Assembly (NCBI GenBank): GCA_029258695.1
Contig: JARIBR010000091.1
Coordinates: 1 to 15,718 of the forward strand
Reading direction: 5' to 3'
Origin: Quadrisphaera sp.
GTDB taxonomy: Bacteria; Actinomycetota; Actinomycetes; Actinomycetales; Quadrisphaeraceae
DNA: 15,718 bases
Under the pieces are notes generated by a model. It worked only from the letters and a program-made list of their open reading frames with translations. It did not search any database and was not told the DNA's origin. Each line of letters starts with the position of its first letter. Positions within the stretch are counted from its first letter, which is position 1. Below are positions 1-6,896 of this stretch, piece after piece. The position numbers and the translations under genes are program-made.

Positions 1-76
1 GACGCCGAGGACTGGCCCGTGGTCCTGGAGCGCTTCACCAGGGTCTACCCCGGCGCGGGCACCGACGGCGGCACCG

Positions 77-96
<20 letters not shown>
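1..96 (+). CDS. 3' end of an unidentified protein (partial)
   Basis: Frame 1 is open from the window edge and stops at TGA 94-96, giving the last 31 residues of a protein. The visible part starts [12 protein letters not shown], continues TRVYPGAG and ends in a Gly/Thr-rich, probably disordered tail. Codons end almost entirely in G or C, as in the neighbouring genes, which supports real coding. No domain can be recognised from so little. The stop lies inside the start region of the next gene, so the two are probably co-transcribed. DUF2256 genes are often found beside photolyase/cryptochrome-type genes, but nothing in this tail allows that assignment. Confidence 0.55.
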
Positions 97-547
<451 letters not shown>

Positions 548-551
548 CGGC

Positions 552-650
552 GTGGTCCTGCCAGGTCTCCGGCACCCCAGCGGTCGCCCGCGCTGGCGAT
601 CTCGTGGTCCGGGCACGCACACTGAGCCCCGGGCAGGACCACCTGCCCGG
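552..650 (+). promoter_or_regulatory. Structured leader with mutually exclusive hairpins
   Basis: The non-coding stretch between the DUF2256 gene and the small helical protein holds three pairings. A perfect 9-bp stem with an ACCA loop pairs CCGGGCAGG (629-637) with CCTGCCCGG (642-650). A perfect 6-bp stem pairs CCAGCG (577-582) with CGCTGG (591-596). An 11-nt segment, GTGGTCCTGCC (552-562), is the exact reverse complement of 632-642, so it competes with the 9-bp hairpin. The hairpin ends 10 nt before the ribosome binding site. It may terminate the upstream transcript, attenuate the downstream gene, or simply reflect high GC; there is no U-tract. Confidence 0.4.
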
Positions 651-660
651 ACGTCGATCG

Positions 661-666
661 AAGGAG
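661..666 (+). promoter_or_regulatory. Ribosome binding site that decides the start of the small protein
   Basis: AAGGAG is a near-ideal Shine-Dalgarno sequence. It abuts ATG 667, which is therefore too close to use, and stands 6 nt before ATG 673, which is well placed. The second ATG is taken as the start. Confidence 0.65.
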
Positions 667-672
667 ATGACC

Positions 673-816
673 ATGGGCATGGGCGACATGACCGAGAAGG
701 CCTCGGACGCGGGGATCCAGAAGGCCGGGGACGCGGCCGAGGACAAGACCGGCGGCAAGGGCGCCGACAAGATCGAGAAGGGCGAGCAGGCCGCCGACGC
801 CAAGATCGGCGAGTAG
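673..816 (+). CDS. Small hydrophilic helical protein, Rv0909/MT0933 antitoxin-like
   Basis: The gene encodes 47 residues (49 if ATG 667 is used). The protein is nearly all Lys, Asp, Glu, Ala and Gly, has no Cys, Trp, Phe or Tyr, and reads as one amphipathic, charge-rich helix. Short stretches such as QKAGDAAEDKTGGKGADKIEK resemble the DKAGD..DEKTGGK..DKI pattern of the MT0933/Rv0909 antitoxin family (PF14013) and of CsbD-like stress proteins. No toxin gene (for example an SRPBCC-type Rv0910 partner) lies directly downstream; instead a strong hairpin follows 10 nt after the stop. The only SRPBCC gene of the window is more than 10 kb away. I favour a stand-alone stress-type small protein. The reading frame is convincing because of the ideal AAGGAG and the terminator; the family call is tentative. 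Confidence 0.65.
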   Translation: MGMGDMTEKASDAGIQKAGDAAEDKTGGKGADKIEKGEQAADAKIGE

Positions 817-826
817 CACGCCCGCT

Positions 827-857
827 GGCGCCGCTACCCCTCCGGGGTGGCGGCGCC
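827..857 (+). terminator. Strong hairpin, probable terminator
   Basis: Arms 827-840 (GGCGCCGCTACCCC) and 844-857 (GGGGTGGCGGCGCC) form a 14-bp stem with one G.U wobble and a 3-nt loop. It starts 10 nt after the stop of the 47-aa protein. The following bases (TTCTGCTGCC) form no real U-tract, as is common for actinobacterial terminators. It separates the small gene from the downstream nine-gene operon. Confidence 0.7.
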
Positions 858-899
858 TTCTGCTGCCTGGCGGGTCACGCACCGCCGAGCCTGGTCCCC

Positions 900-915
900 C
901 GTGAGGTCGATCACG
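900..915 (+). promoter_or_regulatory. CRP/GlxR-like inverted repeat upstream of the operon
   Basis: CGTGA (900-904) and TCACG (911-915) are perfect inverted half-sites separated by 6 nt, the geometry of CRP-family operators (GTGA-N6-TCAC). The element lies about 135 nt before the start codon of the inositol-phosphate synthase gene, in the only gap long enough to hold the operon's promoter. The match is to the general half-site pattern only and could be chance in this base composition. No convincing -35/-10 pair could be assigned nearby; TACGGT at 963-968 is a weak -10 candidate. Confidence 0.35.
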
Positions 916-1051
916 TCGTCGGCGCGTCATCGTCTCGGGTGGCCGACCACGCACAGCGCTCATACGGTCACCACAGACGCACCGCCGCACCTCGCGGCCC
1001 ACGACGCGTCGAGCGCGTCGTTCGCGCCCACCTTTCTCGAGGAGGACCACC

Positions 1052-2392
1052 GTGACTGCTTCCACCACGCCCACCGTCATCACTGAGCGAGCTGACCACG
1101 ACGGTCCGTCGCCGCGACGCTCCGTCGGCGTCGCCGTCGTCGGCCTCGGCGGTGCGGTGGCCACCACCGCCGTCGCCGGCGTCGAGCTGCTGCGCATGGG
1201 CGCCGGCGGCCTCGAAGGACTGCCGTTCGCCGAGCTCGGTGCCAGCGTCGACGGCCTGGCTGACTACACCGACCTGGTCTTCGGCGGCTGGGACCTCTCC
1301 GGGGACTCCCTCGCCAAGGCCGCCTCGGTGCACGGGGTGCTCGACCGTGACCAGCTGGGCGCCGTCAGCTCATCCCTCGAGGCCATCACCCCGTGGGCGG
1401 CCGCCGGCAGCGAGGAGTTCTGCCGCAACGTCACCGGCGCGAACGTCGTCGTGGCCGACGGCCTGCGCGCCCAGTCCGAGGTGATCCGCGCTGACCTGCG
1501 CCGCTTCCGCGAGGAGAAGGACCTCGACGGCCTCGTCGTCGTCCACCTCGCCTCCACCGAGCGCTGGCCCAGCCTGGAGGAGCCGGCGCTGGCGAGCCCC
1601 GAGTCCTTCGAGAAGGGCCTCGACGACGACGACCCGGCCATCGGCCCCGCGATGGTCTACGCCTACGCCGCCATCATGGAGGGCGCCGGCTACGTCAACT
1701 TCACCCCCAGCCTCGCCGCCGACGTCCCGGCGCTCGTCACCCTCGCCGAGCAGCGCGGCGTCCCGGTCTCCGGCAAGGACGGCAAGACCGGCCAGACGAT
1801 GCTCAAGACCGTGCTCGCCCCGATGTTCCGCTCGCGGGCGCTGCGGGTGGACGGCTGGTACTCCACGAACATCCTCGGCAACCGCGACGGACAGGCCCTG
1901 GACGACCCGGACAGCCTGGCGTCGAAGATCAACACCAAGGGTGCCGTGCTCGACTCCATCCTCGGGTACCCGGTCGAGGACCACCTGGTGCGCATCGACT
2001 ACTACCGCCCGCGCGGCGACGCGAAGGAGGCCTGGGACAACATCGACGTCACCGGCTTCCTCGGCCAGAAGATGCAGATGAAGGTCGACTTCCTCGCCCG
2101 CGACTCCATCCTCGCCGCGCCGCTGATCATCGAGCTGGCCCGGCTCACCGACCTCGCGCAGCAGCGCGAGGAGGGCGGCATCCAGTCCCAGCTCGGGTAC
2201 TTCTTCAAGGCGCCCATGACCCCGGAGGGGGACTTCGTCGAGAACGCCCTCCTGGTCCAGGAGAAGACCCTCCTCGACTGGATGGGCGTCTCCGGGCGCG
2301 ACGCTGCCCAGGGCGTCCAGGGCGTGGGCGCGACTGACGCCGACGTCGACCTCACCGCGCTGGCGGACCGCTCGGAGGCCGGCTCCCGGTGA
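1052..2392 (+). CDS. Inositol-3-phosphate synthase (MIPS/Ino1 family), long form
   Basis: This 446-residue protein belongs to the NAD-dependent MIPS family, which converts glucose 6-phosphate to inositol 3-phosphate in the cytosol. Residues 25-50 form the Rossmann entry with GLGGAVATT (31-39). The C-terminal signature is clear: SGKDGKTGQT (240-249), STNILGNRDG (271-280), SKINTKG (291-297), RIDYYRPRGDAKEAWDN (314-330) and KVDFLARDSILAAPL (344-358), with the conserved lysines in place. It is longer than the roughly 360-residue housekeeping actinobacterial Ino1, so I read it as a pathway-dedicated paralogue. The start GTG 1052 has GAGGAGG (1039-1045) 6 nt upstream, the best ribosome site in the operon. 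It is the first gene of the nine-gene unit and overlaps the next gene by 4 nt (GTGA). It presumably supplies the cyclitol scaffold; a variant reaction or different sugar phosphate substrate cannot be excluded. Confidence 0.9.
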   Translation: MTASTTPTVITERADHDGPSPRRSVGVAVVGLGGAVATTAVAGVELLRMGAGGLEGLPFAELGASVDGLADYTDLVFGGWDLSGDSLAKAASVHGVLDRDQLGAVSSSLEAITPWAAAGSEEFCRNVTGANVVVADGLRAQSEVIRADLRRFREEKDLDGLVVVHLASTERWPSLEEPALASPESFEKGLDDDDPAIGPAMVYAYAAIMEGAGYVNFTPSLAADVPALVTLAEQRGVPVSGKDGKTGQTMLKTVLAPMFRSRALRVDGWYSTNILGNRDGQALDDPDSLASKINTKGAVLDSILGYPVEDHLVRIDYYRPRGDAKEAWDNIDVTGFLGQKMQMKVDFLARDSILAAPLIIELARLTDLAQQREEGGIQSQLGYFFKAPMTPEGDFVENALLVQEKTLLDWMGVSGRDAAQGVQGVGATDADVDLTALADRSEAGSR

Positions 2393-3336
2393 CCGCTGCC
2401 CCGACGGCCGACGTCGTCCCCGACGCCCTGGCGCGATCCCTGCGTGCCGGTCTCGTCGAGCTCCTCGCCCAGGTGGCCGACGCCAAGCGGCTGCGGGTCG
2501 CCGGCCGCGCGGGCACGCTCGCCGAGCAGGCCTTCGTCCGCTCGTGGTCGCTGCTGGTGGCCGGCACGTCGATCGACGACGTGGCGGCCGCCGAGGTGGC
2601 CGGTGCGCTCGCCGCGGTGCGTCTCGCGGGCGTGGACGTCGAGGCGCTGACCGGCGGCGGCGCGAGCACCGGCGACGCGGTGGCGGTGCTGCGCTCCGCG
2701 GCCGACGACGTGGCCGCGCCGCTGGCCGACCTCGGCTCCGACCGCTGGTGGCGCGAGGGGCTCGCCGCGCGCACCCCGTGGGGCGACCTCGCGGTCGCTC
2801 CGGCCTTCGTCGGGGTTCTCGCCGTCCAGCCCCGCGCCGGGGCCACCGCCCCGGGCCAGCGCCGGATCATCGTCGAGCCGCCGGAGAGCCACGGTGACCA
2901 CTGCGCCACCGTGGCCGTCTACGCGGCGCTGCTCGCGCCGGCGTTCGGCGCGGACCCGGCCCGGGCGTTCACCCTCGGGCTCGCCCACCACCTGCACAAC
3001 GCCGGGCTGCCGGACGCCGGGTTCGCCGGCGACGTGCTCCTCGGCGACCTGCGCCACCCGGTGGAGGAGACCTACCAGGAACGGGCGCTCACGCAGCTGC
3101 CCGGCTCGCTCGTGGGGGAGCTGCATCCCCTGCTGGCGCTGAGGAGCGGCACGGACGACCCGCTCTCGCAGACCTTCCACGCCGCTGACGCCCTCGACCG
3201 CGTGCTCCAGGTCCACCACCACGCCCGCGCCGCGGCCTTCACCGCTCCGCAGGCGCTCGAGGACCTCGACCTCGTGCACGTCGGCCCGGAGCAGCGCCTG
3301 CAGCTCGCGGTGCTGCGTGCGGCGGGTCTGTCGTGA
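2389..3336 (+). CDS. HD-domain protein, putative phosphohydrolase
   Basis: The 315-residue protein has an N-terminal helical half of no recognised family (1-130) and an HD-type metal-binding half. Motifs visible are SHGDH with H168 and H171, LAHHLHNAGLPD with H200 and H201, and FHAADALDRVLQV (263-275) with candidate aspartates D268 and D270. This order (His, a doublet, then Asp near the end) is that of the HD superfamily, whose members mostly hydrolyse phosphate esters. The doublet is HH rather than the usual HD, so metal binding may differ from the family norm. By context it could dephosphorylate the inositol phosphate made by the preceding enzyme or a later phosphorylated intermediate; this is inference. 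The start GTG 2389 overlaps the upstream stop by 4 nt, implying translational coupling. Confidence 0.75.
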   Translation: MTAAPTADVVPDALARSLRAGLVELLAQVADAKRLRVAGRAGTLAEQAFVRSWSLLVAGTSIDDVAAAEVAGALAAVRLAGVDVEALTGGGASTGDAVAVLRSAADDVAAPLADLGSDRWWREGLAARTPWGDLAVAPAFVGVLAVQPRAGATAPGQRRIIVEPPESHGDHCATVAVYAALLAPAFGADPARAFTLGLAHHLHNAGLPDAGFAGDVLLGDLRHPVEETYQERALTQLPGSLVGELHPLLALRSGTDDPLSQTFHAADALDRVLQVHHHARAAAFTAPQALEDLDLVHVGPEQRLQLAVLRAAGLS

Positions 3337-4433
3337 GCGCCCCCGCAGCTCCCGACGTCGAGGCTGACGTCGAACCCGCCGTCGACCAGGCGCGGGCCCC
3401 CTCGGCCACCCTGCGCTGGGGCGTGGCGGGCTGCGGGTGGGTGGCGCGCGACCACGTCGCCCCCGCGATGGCCAGCGACCCCTCCTCGCGCGTCGCCGCG
3501 CTGCTCGACCCCTCGCCCGCCGCCCGCGGCACCCTCGCAGCCGCGGTCGTGGCGGCCGGCGGCGAGGCGCCCGGCACCAGCACGGACGACCAGTCGGTCT
3601 TCACCGCCGCCGGCCTGGACGCGGTCTACGTCGCCGCTCCCAACCACCTGCACCGCCAGCTCGTGGAGAGCGCGGCCGGCGCCGGCCTCCCCGTGCTGTG
3701 CGAGAAGCCGATGGCGACCACCCTGGCGGACGCCCGCGCCATGGTCGCGGCCTGCGCGGACGCCGGCGTCGGGTACGCCACCGCGTTCGACCAGCGCCAC
3801 CACCCCGCGCACGTGGCGCTCGCGGACCTCATCGCCGCGGGGGAGCTCGGCACCGTCACCGCGGTGCGCATCGCCTACGGCTGCTGGACCGACCCCGCGT
3901 GGCGCCCGGACACCTCGCCGGAGGGCTACGACAACTGGCGCGCGGACCCCTCGCGCGCCGGCGGCGGGGCGCTGGTCGACCTCGCCCCGCACGGCCTGGA
4001 CCTCACCGGGGTGCTGCTCGGCGGCGACGACGTCGCGGAGGTCGTGGCGCTGTGCCAGCGCCGGGTGCACGACTACGCCGTGGACGACGGCGCCGTGCTC
4101 GCCGGGAGGACCGCTGGCGACGTGCTGCTGGACCTGCACGTCAGCTACAACACCCCCGACGCCCTGCCGCGACGACGCCTCGAGGTGATCGGCACGAGGG
4201 CCATGGCGGTGGCCGTGAACACCATGGGTCAGACCCCCGGGGGCCGCCTCACCGTCCATCCCGTCGACGGTGAGCCCCGCGAGGTCCCCTTCGACGCGCT
4301 CACCTCACCGTTCGCGCAGATGGTGGCCCACTACGCCGCCGCGCGGCGCGGGGAGCGCGCGTGGCCCTCGAGCCCGGCGCGGGACCTGCACCACCTCGAC
4401 CTGCTGATGATCGCCACCGGAGGACCACGATGA
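3333..4433 (+). CDS. Gfo/Idh/MocA family oxidoreductase
   Basis: This is a 366-residue NAD(P)-dependent dehydrogenase of the family that includes inositol 2-dehydrogenase and glucose-fructose oxidoreductase. After a 25-residue disordered leader, the Rossmann fold starts with LRWGVAGCGWVARDH (G30, G33, G35). The family marker EKP is at 124-126 (LCEKPMATTLADA), and GGALVDLAPHGLDL (211-224) carries the aspartate/histidine pair D216 and H220 expected in the active site. Length is normal for the family. Inositol is a classic substrate, so oxidation of a cyclitol hydroxyl to a ketone is the obvious hypothesis next to a MIPS, but the family is broad. GTG 3333 overlaps the preceding stop and the gene's own TGA overlaps ATG 4430 of the YcaO gene. 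Confidence 0.9.
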   Translation: MSAPAAPDVEADVEPAVDQARAPSATLRWGVAGCGWVARDHVAPAMASDPSSRVAALLDPSPAARGTLAAAVVAAGGEAPGTSTDDQSVFTAAGLDAVYVAAPNHLHRQLVESAAGAGLPVLCEKPMATTLADARAMVAACADAGVGYATAFDQRHHPAHVALADLIAAGELGTVTAVRIAYGCWTDPAWRPDTSPEGYDNWRADPSRAGGGALVDLAPHGLDLTGVLLGGDDVAEVVALCQRRVHDYAVDDGAVLAGRTAGDVLLDLHVSYNTPDALPRRRLEVIGTRAMAVAVNTMGQTPGGRLTVHPVDGEPREVPFDALTSPFAQMVAHYAAARRGERAWPSSPARDLHHLDLLMIATGGPR

Positions 4434-5977
4434 GCCAGACCACCGCCGACAGCGCGAACGTCGGGCTGACCCCCTGGCAGGTCTACGCCCGCGACCTGCC
4501 GTCGGGCCAGACCGAGGAGTTCGCCCTCGACGGGCTCGACCGCGTCGGCGTGCCGGTGTGGTCGGTGATGCGTCGGATGGACGAGGACGCCAGCGCCCGC
4601 AAGGCCGGCGCCGCCGGCGGCATCGGCTACGGCCCGACGTACGACGACGCCCGCACCAGCGCGTGGGGGGAGTGCGCGGAGTCCGCCCTGGGCACCCTGG
4701 CCGCCGGTGACGGCGAGCGCCCCACGGCCTCCTACGACGAGATGGTCGCCGAGCACGGCTCCGACGCCGTGGCCGACCCGCTGACCCTCGCCCTCGAGGC
4801 CGGCAGCGACTACACGTCCTCGCGGCCCCTGCAGTGGCTGCCCATGACCCGGCTGCGCGACGGCGCGCGGGTGTGGGTGCCCGCCGAGATGGTCGGGTCC
4901 CACGACGGCGAGCTGCCCGGCGGGCCGCCGCCCGGTGGGTGGATCGTCACCCCCATCACCAACGGCCAGGGCGCCGGTCTCTCCCGTGAGCAGGCGCTCG
5001 GCCACGCCCTCGGCGAGCTGTTGCAGCGCGACGGGAACGGCACCACGTTCCGGGCGATGGACGCCGGCGTGGTCATCGACCTCGACGGTCTCACCGACCC
5101 CGCGGCCCTGGAGACCCTGGAGCGGCTGCGCGCCTCCGGCATCGACCCGATCGTCAAGCTCGCCACCACCCAGCTCGGCATCCCCGACGTCTACTGCGTG
5201 GGGATCGCCCGCGACGGGCTCGACGACGACGTGCCGATCGCCGCGTCGGCCTGCGGTGAGGCCGCGCACCCCGACGCCCAGCGCGCGGTGCGCAAGGCCC
5301 TGCTCGAGTACGCCTCGGCGCGGGCCCGGAAGATCTTCATGCACGGCCCCCTCGACGCGGTCCGCGCGATCGCCCCCGAGGGCTACATGGACCGCTTCGT
5401 CGCCGCCTACGAGGGCGGGGACGCCAGCGGCGACCACGGCATCGAGGAGCCGCGGGCCATGGACGCCATGCTGGCCTGGAACAAGCTCTCGGCCGCCGAG
5501 CTGGTGGACCTGCTGCGGCCCACCGTGCTCTCGCAGCGCTCGACCGTGGCCTTCACCGACCTGCCGTCGACGCCCGTGCCCACGCCCGAGGCCGGCCTGG
5601 ACCTCGTCGTCTCGCGGCTGGCGGAGGAGGGGATGGACGTGCTGTTCTCCGAGTTCACCCGCGGCGACGTCGTGACCGTCAAGGCCGTCGTCCCCGGCCT
5701 CGAGGTCGAGACGATGAGCTACAAGCGGATCGGGGAGCGCGGCGTCGCCAAGCTCCTGGCCCGCGGTCAGGGTCAGGGCGCCGAGCTCGTCGCCGTGGGG
5801 GAGCGCCCCGAGGGCGCCGGCTGGGCGCGGGTGCTGCTCACCGGCGCCGCGGAGGAGCGCCTCGGCGGGCCGGCGTGGCTCGACCGTGACGGCGTGGACG
5901 CGACGGTCGGTGACCTCTACCCCCTCTACCGCGAGCCCAGCCGGCACACCGCGGCCCTCGCCCGCGGGGAGCGCTGA
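4430..5977 (+). CDS. YcaO-domain protein without a RiPP context
   Basis: The 515-residue protein carries the YcaO fold (PF02624), an ATP-dependent enzyme that activates amide or carboxyl oxygens; known members make azolines, amidines or thioamides in peptides or thioamidate proteins. The first nucleotide/magnesium motif is intact: S77xxxE81xxE84 in GIGYGPTYDDARTSAWGECAE. The second region reads TNGQGAGLSREQALGHALGEL (from 177) and then LQRD, with E196 kept and Q199 where many members have a second glutamate. A third motif, KALLEYASAR (289-298), keeps E293 and R298. The tail ends RHTAALARGER and lacks the proline-rich PxPxP end of azoline-forming YcaOs. No precursor peptide, E1-like/ocin-ThiF partner or TfuA is nearby. 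GGAGG stands 6 nt before ATG 4430. I infer a small-molecule substrate in the inositol pathway; the reaction is unknown. Confidence 0.9.
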   Translation: MSQTTADSANVGLTPWQVYARDLPSGQTEEFALDGLDRVGVPVWSVMRRMDEDASARKAGAAGGIGYGPTYDDARTSAWGECAESALGTLAAGDGERPTASYDEMVAEHGSDAVADPLTLALEAGSDYTSSRPLQWLPMTRLRDGARVWVPAEMVGSHDGELPGGPPPGGWIVTPITNGQGAGLSREQALGHALGELLQRDGNGTTFRAMDAGVVIDLDGLTDPAALETLERLRASGIDPIVKLATTQLGIPDVYCVGIARDGLDDDVPIAASACGEAAHPDAQRAVRKALLEYASARARKIFMHGPLDAVRAIAPEGYMDRFVAAYEGGDASGDHGIEEPRAMDAMLAWNKLSAAELVDLLRPTVLSQRSTVAFTDLPSTPVPTPEAGLDLVVSRLAEEGMDVLFSEFTRGDVVTVKAVVPGLEVETMSYKRIGERGVAKLLARGQGQGAELVAVGERPEGAGWARVLLTGAAEERLGGPAWLDRDGVDATVGDLYPLYREPSRHTAALARGER

Positions 5978-5978
5978 G

Positions 5979-6893
5979 GTGGCGACCGCGGCGGCCGGGG
6001 CGGCGGGCTCGGCGGCGGACGGGGCGCCGGCCCTGCGCTACGCGTACAACACCAACGGGCTCACCCACCACGGCCTCGACGACCTCCTGGGGATGCTCGC
6101 CGAGAACGGCTACGACGGCGTCGCCCTGACCCTCGACCACGGCCGCGCGAACCCCTTCGCGCCGGGAGCCGAGGACGAGCTCGCCCGCATCGGGGCCCGC
6201 CTGCGCGAGCTGGGGCTGGCGTGCGTCATCGAGACGGGTGCGTTCTTCCTCCTCGACCCCCGGGCCAAGCACCAGCCGACCTTCGTCAGCCCGGACCCCG
6301 AGCGCCGTGCGGTGCGCGCGGACTTCCTGCGGCGCGCGGTGCGGGTCGCACAGAGCTTGCAGGCCGAGGCGGTGCCGTTCTTCGCGGGCGTGCCGGGCGT
6401 CAGCATCGACGGCGCCAAGGCCTGGGACTGGCTCGTCGAGGGCGTCGAGGCGGTGCTGCCCGAGGCGCGCGATCGCGGGGTGGCCCTGGCCATCGAGCCG
6501 GAGCCGCTCCACGTCGTCGAGGACGCGCACGACTACCTGCGCCTGCAGGCGCAGGTTCCCGAGCTCGGCGTCGCCCTGGACACCGGCCACTGCCAGGTCA
6601 CCGGGCCGCCGTGGCCCGTGGAGTCGGTGGACCTCGTGGGACCGCACCTGCGGGCGGCGTCGGTCTCGGGGATGCGCACCGGGGTGCACGAGCACCTGCC
6701 CTTCGACGAGGGCGACCTCGACCTCCCCGCCGTCCTCGCGGCGCTGCGCCGCGTCGGGTACACGGGGCTGGTCAGCGCCGAGCTCTCCTCCAGCGCCGGC
6801 AGCGCCGACGTGCTGGTCCCGCGCGCCATCGAGCACCTGCGCGATGCGGAGGCCCGGGCGAGCGCCCCCGCGCTGTCCGCGGCGGTGGGCTGA
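5979..6893 (+). CDS. TIM-barrel sugar-phosphate isomerase/epimerase-like protein, copy 1
   Basis: This 304-residue protein is of the xylose-isomerase-like TIM-barrel superfamily (AP endonuclease family 2 fold; IolE, IolI and EboE belong to the same fold). It opens with ALRYAYNTNGL (18-28). Candidate metal ligands typical of the fold are E173 in AIEPEP, D201 and H204 in LDTGH, H223 in GPHLRA and E268 in SAELS. The first 17 residues are Ala/Gly-rich and absent from copy 2. GTG 5979 is chosen because GGGGAG (5966-5971) lies 7 nt upstream and the YcaO stop is 1 nt before; an in-frame extension back to 5886 would overlap YcaO by over 90 nt. It is a clear paralogue of the next gene. Cyclitol or ketose isomerisation, epimerisation or dehydration is likely by context. 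Confidence 0.88.
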   Translation: MATAAAGAAGSAADGAPALRYAYNTNGLTHHGLDDLLGMLAENGYDGVALTLDHGRANPFAPGAEDELARIGARLRELGLACVIETGAFFLLDPRAKHQPTFVSPDPERRAVRADFLRRAVRVAQSLQAEAVPFFAGVPGVSIDGAKAWDWLVEGVEAVLPEARDRGVALAIEPEPLHVVEDAHDYLRLQAQVPELGVALDTGHCQVTGPPWPVESVDLVGPHLRAASVSGMRTGVHEHLPFDEGDLDLPAVLAALRRVGYTGLVSAELSSSAGSADVLVPRAIEHLRDAEARASAPALSAAVG

Positions 6894-6896
6894 GCG

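Noticed and set aside
673..816. The 47-aa protein as a precursor peptide for the YcaO enzyme
   Set aside because: It has no Cys, very few Ser/Thr in a core-like region, and is separated from the operon by a strong hairpin and a 235-nt gap.
963..968. TACGGT as the -10 element of the operon promoter
   Set aside because: It fits TANNNT but no convincing -35 lies 16-19 nt upstream, so it was not listed as a promoter.
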